Positions 53,313 through 61,992 of a stretch of 64,000 nt of DNA are shown in pieces. The number at the start of each line of letters is the position of its first letter. Position 1 is the first letter of the stretch. The notes beneath the pieces are model-generated. The model did no database searches. It was given only the letters and a program-made list of their open reading frames with translations, and had not been told where the DNA came from. The stretch spans positions 1-64,000 of the forward strand of contig CBDBIK010000002.1 of the NCBI GenBank assembly GCA_965206145.1. The letters are read 5' to 3'. Made by a program: the position numbers and the translations under genes. Source of the DNA: CBDBIK01 sp965206145. Its GTDB lineage: Bacteria; Pseudomonadota; Alphaproteobacteria; TMED109.

Positions 53313-54075
53313 GAACCACGTTCGCTCCATCTGGAGCAGCGGTGGTGCCGTCGTCAACGGCTGGCTCGGAATCCCGAGCAGCTTTTCCGCCGAGGTGATG
53401 GCTACCTGCGGATGGGATTCGGTGACTGTCGACCTTCAGCACGGTCTCGTCGATTTTTCGTCAGCGGTGCCGATGTTGCAGGCGATTTCGACAACCGATG
53501 CCACGCCACTTTGCCGTGCGCCCGTGCTTGAGCCCGGGATCATCCAAAAGCTTCTCGATGCCGGCAGCTACGGGATCATCTGTCCGATGATCAATACGCT
53601 CGAGCAATGCGAGAGGCTCGTTTCTTATTGTCGCTACGCACCGGTCGGGGAACGAAGTTTCGGCCCCATCCGGGCGGGCATATACGGTGGACCCGACTAC
53701 CTCGATCATGCGAACGACACGATTCTCGCCATAGCGATGGTCGAGACCGAGACCGCATTGAAGAACGTGGACATGATTGCATCTGTTCCGGGCCTGGATG
53801 CCATCTACATTGGCCCCTCGGATCTTGCCCTCTCGCTGAGCCGGACTCCGAAGCTCGACACCGACGACAAGGTCGTGGTGGAGGCGATGGACACGATCCT
53901 TACCACTGCGAAGAAGCATGGTATCCCGGTGGGGCTTCACTGTGGGTCGCCTGAGTATTCTCTGAAAATGATCGAAAAGGGTTTCCAGTTCGTCTCGATC
54001 ATGAACGATTCGCGCATGCTTGCTGCTGCTGCTTCGGCCGCGGTCACCACCATGCGCAAAGAGCTTGGTCGCTGA
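53305..54075 (+). CDS. HpcH/HpaI family aldolase
   Basis: A 256-residue class II (metal-dependent) aldolase-type TIM barrel. NGWLGIPSSFSAEVMATCG, VTVDLQHGLVDF with the family His, and VETETALKNVDMIASVPGLD with GPSDLALSLS match the HpcH/HpaI family, which cleaves 2-oxo acids such as 4-hydroxy-2-oxoheptanedioate. It is the third gene of the RraA-like, dehydrogenase, aldolase set. Overlap with the dehydrogenase suggests coupled translation. Confidence 0.9.
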   Translation: MRENHVRSIWSSGGAVVNGWLGIPSSFSAEVMATCGWDSVTVDLQHGLVDFSSAVPMLQAISTTDATPLCRAPVLEPGIIQKLLDAGSYGIICPMINTLEQCERLVSYCRYAPVGERSFGPIRAGIYGGPDYLDHANDTILAIAMVETETALKNVDMIASVPGLDAIYIGPSDLALSLSRTPKLDTDDKVVVEAMDTILTTAKKHGIPVGLHCGSPEYSLKMIEKGFQFVSIMNDSRMLAAAASAAVTTMRKELGR

Positions 54076-54154
54076 TCGGACTGTCGTTCTCTTTTCGTTT
54101 CGAGGACGGTGCCCGTCTCGAAGACACCAAAGACATCGAGGACATGAAATCCGG

Positions 54155-55921
54155 ATGAGTGGTACTGATGTCGTAGCGGGAATTCGTTCCCTCGTGATCG
54201 ATTCCGTCCGCGCCTTCGCCGAGGAGGGTGTCTACGAATTGGACGGGGAGAAAGAAGATCTCCTTAAGGCGGTGACCCTCGATTCGCCACGCGATTCTGA
54301 TCACGGGGATTTGGCGACCAATGCCTGCCTCGTGCTTGCTAAGGCGGCACGAATGCCTCCCCGCGAAGTTGCCGCATTGCTAGCCACGAGGCTCGAAGCT
54401 GATGCTCGCATTGTTTCCGCGGAGATCGCAGGTCCGGGTTTCGTAAACCTCACCGTCAAGCACGTTGTTTGGGAGCAAGCGGCGAGGGGCGCGCTTGATG
54501 AAGGAAAAGATTATGGCCGATCAGACTTGGGCCAGAGCCGCAAGGTCAACGTCGAGTACGTCTCCGCCAATCCCACCGGCCCTCTGCATGTGGGGCACGG
54601 ACGGGGTGCGGTGGTGGGAGACGCTATCGCCTCACTGCTTGCATTCGCAGGATTTGACGTGACCCGTGAGTACTACATCAACGATGCAGGCGGACAGATA
54701 GACCAGCTCGCTCGCTCGCTTTATTCGCGCTACCTGGAAGCACTTAACCTTGCCGGGGAGGGCGTGGACTTTCCCTATCCGGGTGAGTACCTCGTGCCGC
54801 CGGCCGTGGCGTTTGCCGAGAAGCATGGCAGGACGTACGCCGGTGAGCCCGAGGAGAAATGGTTACCCACGTTTCGGGAGGCGGGAATCAAATCGATGAT
54901 GGCTCTCGTTAGAAGCGATCTCGAAGCGCTTGGCATCTCGCACGATATTTTTTCATCAGAGCGCGTTCTCCGTGACTCAGGCCGCGTCGACGAGGTAGTG
55001 ACCGACCTAGAGAAGAAAAATTTGATCTACACGGGCGAACTTGAACGCCCCAAGGGACATGACGGAGAATGGGAGTCTCGTCCCCAGCTTCTTTTCCGGG
55101 CCGAATCGTTCGGAGACGACACTGACCGTCCCTTGCGCCGCGCCAATGGCGAGTGGACTTATTTTGCGAGCGACCTTGCCTACCACCGCGACAAGTGGCG
55201 GAGAGGATTTGCCGACCAGGTTGATGTCTGGGGTGCCGATCACGGTGGCTACGTGAAGCGGGTCGAGGCGGGATTGGATGCGCTTTCAGGTGGTGAAGCG
55301 AGCCTTGACGTGAAACTCTGCCAACTCGTTCGGATCACCCGGGACGGCAAGCCCGTACGGATGTCGAAACGCGAAGGGGATATGGTCTCCCTTGAAGTAG
55401 TGATCGAGGCGGTCGGCAAGGACGTGTTCCGCTTCCTCATGCTCACCCGCAAGCCCGATGCGCCGCTCGATTTTGATCTTGCCGAGGCGATCCGTCGTTC
55501 GAAAGACAATCCCGTCTACTACGTTCAGTACGCACACGCCCGTATACGCTCAGCGTTTCGCCGCGCTGCTACCGAGACGGATTTCAAAAACTTCGACCCT
55601 CTGGCCGAAGGAGATTTCGCTAAGTTATCGGATGTCCGTGAAACCGCTCTTATGAAACGAGTTGCTTTCTGGCCCCGTGCTGTCGCAAGCGCAGCGGAAC
55701 ACCGTGAACCCCATCGGATTGCCTTTTTCCTTGGTGAACTAGCAAGCGAGTTTCATGCCCTATGGACCATGGGCTCCCGGGAAGACACCTCGCTTCGGAT
55801 ACTCGTTCCTGACGACCGGGAATTGACGGCGACCCGACTTGCGCTTGCGGAAGCTGTGCGGACTGTGCTCGCATGCGGCCTGTCGATCCTGGGTGTTTCC
55901 CCGGTGGAGGAGATGCGATGA
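54155..55921 (+). CDS. argS: Arginyl-tRNA synthetase
   Basis: A 588-residue class I synthetase. SANPTGPLHVGHGRGAVVGD holds the HIGH-type motif (HVGH), and YYINDAGGQIDQL is typical of ArgRS. The KMSKS-type loop reads RMSKREGDMVSLEVV, and the DALR-type anticodon-binding domain is at the C-terminus. I use ATG at 54155 (MSGTDVVAGIRSL). Its stop overlaps the SPOR gene start (ATGA). Confidence 0.95.
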   Translation: MSGTDVVAGIRSLVIDSVRAFAEEGVYELDGEKEDLLKAVTLDSPRDSDHGDLATNACLVLAKAARMPPREVAALLATRLEADARIVSAEIAGPGFVNLTVKHVVWEQAARGALDEGKDYGRSDLGQSRKVNVEYVSANPTGPLHVGHGRGAVVGDAIASLLAFAGFDVTREYYINDAGGQIDQLARSLYSRYLEALNLAGEGVDFPYPGEYLVPPAVAFAEKHGRTYAGEPEEKWLPTFREAGIKSMMALVRSDLEALGISHDIFSSERVLRDSGRVDEVVTDLEKKNLIYTGELERPKGHDGEWESRPQLLFRAESFGDDTDRPLRRANGEWTYFASDLAYHRDKWRRGFADQVDVWGADHGGYVKRVEAGLDALSGGEASLDVKLCQLVRITRDGKPVRMSKREGDMVSLEVVIEAVGKDVFRFLMLTRKPDAPLDFDLAEAIRRSKDNPVYYVQYAHARIRSAFRRAATETDFKNFDPLAEGDFAKLSDVRETALMKRVAFWPRAVASAAEHREPHRIAFFLGELASEFHALWTMGSREDTSLRILVPDDRELTATRLALAEAVRTVLACGLSILGVSPVEEMR

Positions 55922-56736
55922 GGGCTCTGCGAGTACTCGTGTTCGTCGTCCTGGCTGGCGGTTTGGCATTCAGCGGCTGGTTGTATTTGAACGCCTGGCA
56001 GTTGCCCTGGGGAAAAATCAAGCCGGAGGGCGAGTTGCCAGTAATCGAGGCCCTTCCCAACCCGATCAAGGAGCGTCCTGACGATCCTGGCGGTTACCAA
56101 CTGAAGAATCTGGGGGTGCAGATCCTGGAAAGCGCAGGCCGCAAGGAACCCGAAGGCCCCGTGCGCCTGCTTCCGCGCCCGGAAGAGCCGAGGCCGAGGC
56201 CTGACCGGGAAGCCGTTTCGAAAGCGGTATCGGTGGCGATTCCCCCCGAAACGACAGGAACGCCCGCGAGTATTCCCGTTGCGGATGAGGAAGCAATGGA
56301 TCCTGCACAACCAACGCAGGCTCGCACTTCGCCAAAAGAAGCCGAGCAGGTCCCCCCGCCCGAGAGGGAAGTCCCTACTGGTGAAGGCATGCCTGTCCCG
56401 ACTGCGTCCGAAGCGAAAACTCTTGCTGAGACACCCGGCGAAGCATCCGCACCTGAGGCGGAAAGTCCTCCGCCTGCCGGGATCGTGGAGACGTGGATAC
56501 AGCTCGCATCATTCCGTGACCGTTCGGCGGCCGAGCAGGAATGGATGCGACTTCGTAAGAAACATCCCGAAATCCTCGAGCCGCTTCGGAGGCGCATCGA
56601 AGAGGTGAAGATGGATGATGAGAGGATTCTCTACCGCCTGCGGGCGGGGCCCTTTCCGGGTGCAACCAGGGCGAAAGCCATATGCGATGCGTTCAAGGCC
56701 ACCGGAACGGATTGCTTCGTGATGGCACAGCGTTGA
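55918..56736 (+). CDS. SPOR-domain membrane protein
   Basis: A 272-residue protein. One N-terminal transmembrane segment (LRVLVFVVLAGGLAFSGWLY) is followed by a long Pro/Glu/Ala-rich periplasmic linker (~40-190). A C-terminal SPOR domain has WIQLASFRDRSAAEQEWMR and YRLRAGPFPGATRAKAIC. SPOR domains bind denuded septal glycan strands, so a division role is likely. This gene between argS and nagZ is conserved in alphaproteobacteria. Confidence 0.87.
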   Translation: MRALRVLVFVVLAGGLAFSGWLYLNAWQLPWGKIKPEGELPVIEALPNPIKERPDDPGGYQLKNLGVQILESAGRKEPEGPVRLLPRPEEPRPRPDREAVSKAVSVAIPPETTGTPASIPVADEEAMDPAQPTQARTSPKEAEQVPPPEREVPTGEGMPVPTASEAKTLAETPGEASAPEAESPPPAGIVETWIQLASFRDRSAAEQEWMRLRKKHPEILEPLRRRIEEVKMDDERILYRLRAGPFPGATRAKAICDAFKATGTDCFVMAQR

Positions 56737-57746
56737 CCCCGGTTGTTTGGGGCGTTGCGGGGAAGACTCTTCAGAACTGGGAATGGAGTTTCTTCCGGGA
56801 CGCGGATCCGTTCGGGTTCATCCTTTTCGGCCGAAACGTGACTGATCCGGAGCAAACCTCCCGCCTTGTCTCCGATCTCAGGGAAGCCGTTGGGCGCAAC
56901 GCCCCTGTCCTGATCGACCAGGAAGGGGGCAGGGTGCAGAGAATTGGTCCCCCGCATGTGCCTGCATATCCCCCTGCGGCTGAGTACGGGAGAATTGCGC
57001 GCCGGGACCTCACACAGGCGTGCGAGGCGGTGCGCCTGGGGCATGCGTTGCTGGGGCGCGATCTTTCGCGCCTTGGAATCAACGTCGATTGTGCACCGGT
57101 CCTGGACCTCGCTGTCGAGGGAGCAAGTTCCGTGATCGGGGATCGTTCCTTCTCCGCAGATCCGGAGACGGTGGCCTGTCTGGGATCTGCGGCATGTGAG
57201 GGCCTTGCCGAGGCAGGTGTCCTTCCGGTCGTGAAGCATGTCCCTGGCCACGGGAGGGCCACCGTTGACAGCCACAAGGAACTTCCCGTGGTGGAGACTT
57301 CCCGCGAGACACTGCAGGAGAACGACTTTGTGCCTTTTCGCGCCCTCGCCGAGGTGCCCATGGCGATGACGGCACATGTCGTTTACACGGCTTTTGATGC
57401 GGGGAACCCACTCACTACCTCAAAGCATGGCATCAGGGATCTCATCAGGGGAACGCTCGGTTTCAATGGGCTTCTGATCTCGGATGATCTTTCCATGGAA
57501 GCGCTTTCCGGTTCGCTTGAGGACCGGGCGCGAGGGACCCTGGATGCGGGATGCGACCTGGCTCTCCATTGCAACGGGAAATTTTCTGAGATGAAGCGGA
57601 TTGCCGGGGCGGTTCCCGCGACCGGGAAGGACGTGGAGGTACGTTGGGAGCGTGCTTTCGCATGGCTCGATTCTCGCCGTCGCGATCCGGGTGAGATCGC
57701 GACCTGGCAACACGAGACGCTCCGACAGGCCCTCGCTGATGTTTGA
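56733..57746 (+). CDS. nagZ: Beta-N-acetylhexosaminidase (NagZ)
   Basis: A 337-residue glycoside hydrolase family 3 enzyme of cell-wall recycling. FFRDADPFGFILFGRNV, LIDQEGGRVQRIGPP, VKHVPGHGRATVDSHKELPV with the acid/base His, and GLLISDDLSMEALSG with the nucleophile Asp are visible. The TTG start at 56733 overlaps the SPOR gene stop as TTGA and gives the expected MTPVVWGVAG start. Its product releases GlcNAc from muropeptides. Confidence 0.93.
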   Translation: MTPVVWGVAGKTLQNWEWSFFRDADPFGFILFGRNVTDPEQTSRLVSDLREAVGRNAPVLIDQEGGRVQRIGPPHVPAYPPAAEYGRIARRDLTQACEAVRLGHALLGRDLSRLGINVDCAPVLDLAVEGASSVIGDRSFSADPETVACLGSAACEGLAEAGVLPVVKHVPGHGRATVDSHKELPVVETSRETLQENDFVPFRALAEVPMAMTAHVVYTAFDAGNPLTTSKHGIRDLIRGTLGFNGLLISDDLSMEALSGSLEDRARGTLDAGCDLALHCNGKFSEMKRIAGAVPATGKDVEVRWERAFAWLDSRRRDPGEIATWQHETLRQALADV

Positions 57747-58422
57747 AAGTGTTCGCGAGATTATTTTTCAGGTGTCTGTCTGGGCACTGCCCGCACTTAC
57801 GGCGATTACCCTCCATGAAGCGGCGCATGGCTACGTCGCCGAACGGTTTGGAGATCCTACGGCCCGCCGTGCGGGGAGGGTGACGCTCAACCCCGTACGA
57901 CACATCGATCCGTTCGGAACGGTTGTGTTGCCGCTTCTCATGCTGGCCTTCACACCTGTGGTGTTCGGGTATGCGAAGCCCGTGCCGGTGAATTTTCAGC
58001 GGCTTTCACCGAAAAGGCTTGGGATGGCCCTCGTCGCCCTGGCAGGCCCAGCGATGAACATCGCCTTAGCAATCCTTGCGGTACTGTTGCTGCGCACGAT
58101 TGTTTTCGCACCGGAGGCCGCGCAAGGATGGATTGAGCAGAATCTGGTGAACGCTTTGGTTCTCAATGTGGTTCTGGCCCTCATCAACATGCTTCCCCTG
58201 CTTCCTCTCGACGGCGGAAGGGTTCTGCATGCCTGTCTTCCCGAACCTTTGGCCAGGGTTTTCGCGAAAAGCGAGAAGGCGGGAATCGTGATTCTGCTTA
58301 GCGTGCTTGTGCTCGTGCCCTTGATTGCGACCACGCTAGGTGCACAAATCAGCATATTTAGTTTATTTTTGCAACAATCTGTGCAATATGTTGTGTCTCT
58401 GATTGTAATTGTAGTGGGATGA
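57739..58422 (+). CDS. Site-2 protease family (M50) membrane metalloprotease
   Basis: A 227-residue polytopic protein. TLHEAAHGYVAERFGDPTA contains the HExxH zinc motif, and LINMLPLLPLDGGRVL the conserved LDGG third-ligand motif. Several transmembrane helices are present. It is the compact, PDZ-free subgroup, so it is not RseP. The substrate is unknown. Its start overlaps nagZ by 8 bases, and scpA starts one base after its stop. Confidence 0.9.
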   Translation: MFESVREIIFQVSVWALPALTAITLHEAAHGYVAERFGDPTARRAGRVTLNPVRHIDPFGTVVLPLLMLAFTPVVFGYAKPVPVNFQRLSPKRLGMALVALAGPAMNIALAILAVLLLRTIVFAPEAAQGWIEQNLVNALVLNVVLALINMLPLLPLDGGRVLHACLPEPLARVFAKSEKAGIVILLSVLVLVPLIATTLGAQISIFSLFLQQSVQYVVSLIVIVVG

Positions 58423-58423
58423 G

Positions 58424-59221
58424 ATGAACGAGAACGCCGCCGCATTCGAAGAGGATCCTGCCAAGGAGGACGCCTCTGGCGGCTTTGTGCTCTTCCTCGA
58501 CGAGTTCGAGGGGCCGATCGACCTCCTACTCACCCTCGCCCGACGTCAGAAGATCGATCTCGCCAAAATATCCATTCTGAGGCTTGCTGAGCAGTACCTG
58601 GAATACATCGAGCATGCCAAGCAACTCGACTTCGAGATTGCCGCGGAATATCTCGTGATGGCGGCTTGGCTCGCTCATATGAAGTCTCGAATCCTGCTTC
58701 CCGATGACGAAGAGGCGACCGAAGATGAATTGACCCACGCACTCACCCATCGGCTCAAGCGTCTTGATGCCATGCGAACTGCTGGCGAAAATCTTTTCCG
58801 CCGCCCTCTCCTTGGGCACGACCGGCATATCCGGGGTGCTGTGGAAGTGCGCGAAGAACGCGTGGACATTGTCCTTGATGCTTCTTTCCACGACTTGGTG
58901 GGTGCGTACGCCGATGTCTGTCGGCGGAAACAACCCTCGGTCCTGACTCTGGAGCCCGCCTCCGCCTACTCGATGGAGATTGCGCTTACTTGGATTCGTG
59001 AGCGCCTCACCGACATGAAGGAGTGGACGACCTTGGCCGGTTTCTTGCCACGCAAGGAAACGCCCTTCGCTCGCCGCTCCGCTCTCGCTTCGATACTCTC
59101 GGCCAGTCTTGAAATGACCCGCGAGGGCGCAATTGATCTCCGCCAAGATGTCCCGTTTGGTCCGGTGCTGATTCGCACCCACTCAGCTCATGGAACAAGG
59201 GAGATACCCAATGCCATCTGA
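58424..59221 (+). CDS. scpA: Segregation and condensation protein A
   Basis: A 265-residue kleisin. FVLFLDEFEGPIDLLLTLAR and EIAAEYLVMAAWLAHMKSR are the signature N-terminal blocks that bind the SMC neck, and the C-terminal winged helix binds the SMC head. It works with SMC and ScpB in chromosome organisation. The 3' end overlaps scpB by 11 bases. Confidence 0.94.
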   Translation: MNENAAAFEEDPAKEDASGGFVLFLDEFEGPIDLLLTLARRQKIDLAKISILRLAEQYLEYIEHAKQLDFEIAAEYLVMAAWLAHMKSRILLPDDEEATEDELTHALTHRLKRLDAMRTAGENLFRRPLLGHDRHIRGAVEVREERVDIVLDASFHDLVGAYADVCRRKQPSVLTLEPASAYSMEIALTWIRERLTDMKEWTTLAGFLPRKETPFARRSALASILSASLEMTREGAIDLRQDVPFGPVLIRTHSAHGTREIPNAI

Positions 59222-59969
59222 TCCACTTCACTACGATGTTGGTGCCGACGAATTCTTTCCTGAAAACCTCGAAAACAAGGAGGTGAAACCCGACGTGGGA
59301 GAACCTGAAACAAAGATGCAAACCAAGGGCAAGGCCTGTGACACCCAGAAGGTGTCGGTCGATGAGCAGAAAGCTCCCAGCCTGGAGGATTCGGTCCGAC
59401 TTGCGGAGGCGTTTCTGTTCCAAAGTGCCGAACCTGTGAAAACTTCGGCGCTTGCTCGTCTACTGCCTGAGGGAACCGCCGCCGTCCTCGAAGCGCTCAA
59501 GGCACGTTACGAGAACAGGGGAATTGAGCTTGTCCGTATCGGAGATGCTTGGGCGTTTCGCACCGCTAGCGATCTCGCCGAAAGACTCGCGATTGAGAAG
59601 AAAAAACGCCGCAAAATTTCTCGTGCGGCAATGGAAACGCTGGCGATCGTCGCCTATCACCAGCCTGTGACTAGGGCCGAGATTGAGGAGATTCGGGGTG
59701 TCACAGTCAGCCCTGGCACTCTCGATCTTCTCTTTGGGGAGGGCTGGATCGAGCCCAAGGGTCAGAAACAGGTTCCTGGGCGTCCCTCGGTATGGCGGAC
59801 GACGACCGCTTTTCTCGATTACTTCGCACTTGAATCGAGCAAGGACCTGCCGGGCCTTCGTGACCTGCAGAAAGCAGGTCTGCTTTCGCCGGCCGTACCC
59901 ATAGCTGTCGTGCCAGTCGAGGAAGACAAAGAAATCAAAGAAACCGAGAAGGCTGTCGAAGCTTCTTGA
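59211..59969 (+). CDS. scpB: Segregation and condensation protein B
   Basis: A 252-residue protein. SVRLAEAFLFQSAEPV begins the first winged-helix domain. ISRAAMETLAIVAYHQPVTRAEIEEIRGV is a ScpB hallmark (split over residues ~145-173), as is the GWIEPKGQKQVPGRP block. The N-terminal ~60 residues are charged and probably disordered. ATG 59211 follows AAGGGAG; ATG 59190 is possible. It pairs with ScpA. Confidence 0.93.
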   Translation: MPSDPLHYDVGADEFFPENLENKEVKPDVGEPETKMQTKGKACDTQKVSVDEQKAPSLEDSVRLAEAFLFQSAEPVKTSALARLLPEGTAAVLEALKARYENRGIELVRIGDAWAFRTASDLAERLAIEKKKRRKISRAAMETLAIVAYHQPVTRAEIEEIRGVTVSPGTLDLLFGEGWIEPKGQKQVPGRPSVWRTTTAFLDYFALESSKDLPGLRDLQKAGLLSPAVPIAVVPVEEDKEIKETEKAVEAS

Positions 59970-59998
59970 ACACGGCGGCGAGCGTGTTCGTCCGCCGT
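59968..59998. terminator. Inverted repeats between convergent scpB and plsY
   Basis: GAACACG (59968-59974) pairs with CGTGTTC (59983-59989), and alternatively ACGGCGG (59972-59978) pairs with CCGCCGT (59992-59998). Neither is followed by a T-run, so a bidirectional terminator is only likely from position between two tail-to-tail genes. Confidence 0.4.
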
Positions 59999-60666
59999 CA
60001 TCCGTTACGCGTGTCCTCACCGATTCGGGGCTCTTCTCCCCGGATGAAGCGCCTCACGTTGGCTTGATGGCGGACAATGATCAGAACGGCGATCACGACC
60101 AGCATGGGAAGGTGAGCGGGATCACCCGGAAGATCGAGCGGAAGGGTTCCCGCCCTTTGCAGGCTAAGCAAGCCCCACAGGGCGATTGGGGCTGCGAGAA
60201 CAAGGGCTGACAAGGCTGCGGGCGAGGAAATGCGGAAGGCTCCTGCCATGGCGAGCCAGGTTGCGCTAGCGACGAGGGCAACAGGCCACGACAGGACCGC
60301 AATCGCCCCGAACGACGTGGCCACTCCCTTGCCTCCCCGAAACCAGAGCCACGGCGGAAACATGTGTCCCGCCACAACAGCAAGGGCCGCCCAAGCCGCA
60401 TATTCCGGGCCCAGCCGCTTGGCGGCCAGCACGGCGAGTGTCCCCTTGCCGATGTCGAGCAGAAGCGTGGCTGCTGCAAGCCGGCGTTCCCCGGTGCGAA
60501 GCACGTTGGTCGCACCAATGTTTCCGGAGCCGATATCGCGCACGTTTCCGAGGCGGGCGGCACGGACGAGCAGGAGACCGAAGGGAACCGAGCCGATGAG
60601 GTAGGCGGGCACGATCGCCTGCGCCATCCACAGGAGTTCACCAAGGAATGGAGAAATTTCGAACAT
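59998..60666 (-). CDS. plsY: Glycerol-3-phosphate acyltransferase PlsY
   Basis: A 222-residue inner-membrane enzyme using acyl-phosphate to acylate glycerol-3-phosphate, the first step in phospholipid synthesis. AYLIGSVPFGLLL, GSGNIGATNVLRTG, and FRGGKGVATSFGA are the three catalytic motifs. About five hydrophobic segments are present. It lies six bases downstream of the dihydroorotase homologue. Confidence 0.95.
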   Translation of the reverse strand: MFEISPFLGELLWMAQAIVPAYLIGSVPFGLLLVRAARLGNVRDIGSGNIGATNVLRTGERRLAAATLLLDIGKGTLAVLAAKRLGPEYAAWAALAVVAGHMFPPWLWFRGGKGVATSFGAIAVLSWPVALVASATWLAMAGAFRISSPAALSALVLAAPIALWGLLSLQRAGTLPLDLPGDPAHLPMLVVIAVLIIVRHQANVRRFIRGEEPRIGEDTRNG

Positions 60667-60672
60667 GCTGGG

Positions 60673-61992
60673 TCAGCCGGCCTGGAACACGGTCCTTCCA
60701 TCGACAACAGTACGGAGCGCTTTTCCCTTGACGGGTCTTCCCGTGTAGGGGGCGTTTCTCGACTTGCTGACGAAAGAATCCGCATCAAGTTTCCACGAAA
60801 GGTCGAGGTCAAGCAGTACGAGATCGGCGGGTTGCCTCTTGGAGAGTCGCCCGCCGGGCAGACGGAAGATTTCGGCAGGTGCCGACGTCACGCGCCGCAG
60901 CATCTCGATCAGTGAGATTTTTTTCGCGTGAACGAGTTCGAGACAGAGTGGAATTACAGTCTCGAGTGCGGCCATTCCGGAGACCGCTTGCTCGAAGGGA
61001 AGACGCTTGCTGTCCTCATCGTGGGGAGCGTGATCGCTCGCCACCACATCGATGGTTCCATCGGTGACGGCTTCTGCCACCGCTTGGCGATCACTCTCGG
61101 AGCGCAGGGGAGGAGAGACCTTGGCGAAGGTGCGCCAACCCGCGACTTCGTTTTCCTCGAGAGAAAAATAATGTGGAGCCGTTCCGCAGGTGACGGGGAG
61201 ACCTTGGGCCTTGGCGTCGCGGACGGCATCAATTGATTCCTGCGTGGACAGGTTCGAGAAGTGGATACGCGATCCCGCTGCTTCCGCAAGCCGTAGGTCA
61301 CGGCGCACCATCAAGGCTTCGGCAAGTGCCGGAATTCCGGGGATTCCAAGACGGGTTGCAAGTGCGCCGGCGTTCATTGCCCCGTCCCTGGAGAGAGAAG
61401 GCTCCTCGGGGTTCTGGACGATCAGGAGATCAAGGGAACGGGCGTAGCGAAGTGCCTGCAGCATGAGGTTCGCATCGGCGATGGCGTGATCTGCGTCCGT
61501 GAAGGCCACGACACCGCTCTGCGCGAGGAGGCCCATTTCGGTGAGCGCGTTTCCCTCGCGGCCAAGAGTGACAGCGGCGGAAGCGTACACCTTGACAAGG
61601 CTGGTTTCCCTTGCCCGCCGCCCGATGAATTCCACCTCGGCGAGCTGGTCAATGACAGGGTCGGTGTCGGGAGTGCAGATGACACTCGTGATCCCGCCTG
61701 CCGCCGCGGCAACGCTTGCAGTCGCAAGAGTTTCCTTATGTTCAGCACCGGGTTCGCGAAGGTGTGCCTGAGCATCGATGAGACCGGGGGCGAGAACCTT
61801 GCTACCGCAGTCAACGATCGTTGCATCGTCGGGAGTTCCGTCGGAAAAGATGTCTGCGCCCGCATCAAGGATGAACTTCCCCTCGGTCAGCACTCCGCCC
61901 GGTTCATCGATACCGGAGGTGGGATCCACGAGGCGGGCGTTTGTGTAGGCGACCAGGCCAGGCCGGGTCCGGTCGGGCCGGCTGGCGTTCAT
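60673..61992 (-). CDS. Dihydroorotase-like protein PyrC', metal site degraded
   Basis: A 439-residue amidohydrolase of the type I dihydroorotase family. The usual HxH metal site (DxHxHxRxPG) reads DAQAHLREPG, so the first His is Gln. The later His of the HVST-type motif reads SNLST, so Asn replaces His. APHYFSL and SDHAPH are kept. Inactive homologues of this kind occur beside pyrB in pseudomonads and many alphaproteobacteria, where they support aspartate carbamoyltransferase assembly. The start overlaps pyrB (ATGA). Confidence 0.85.
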   Translation of the reverse strand: MNASRPDRTRPGLVAYTNARLVDPTSGIDEPGGVLTEGKFILDAGADIFSDGTPDDATIVDCGSKVLAPGLIDAQAHLREPGAEHKETLATASVAAAAGGITSVICTPDTDPVIDQLAEVEFIGRRARETSLVKVYASAAVTLGREGNALTEMGLLAQSGVVAFTDADHAIADANLMLQALRYARSLDLLIVQNPEEPSLSRDGAMNAGALATRLGIPGIPALAEALMVRRDLRLAEAAGSRIHFSNLSTQESIDAVRDAKAQGLPVTCGTAPHYFSLEENEVAGWRTFAKVSPPLRSESDRQAVAEAVTDGTIDVVASDHAPHDEDSKRLPFEQAVSGMAALETVIPLCLELVHAKKISLIEMLRRVTSAPAEIFRLPGGRLSKRQPADLVLLDLDLSWKLDADSFVSKSRNAPYTGRPVKGKALRTVVDGRTVFQAG

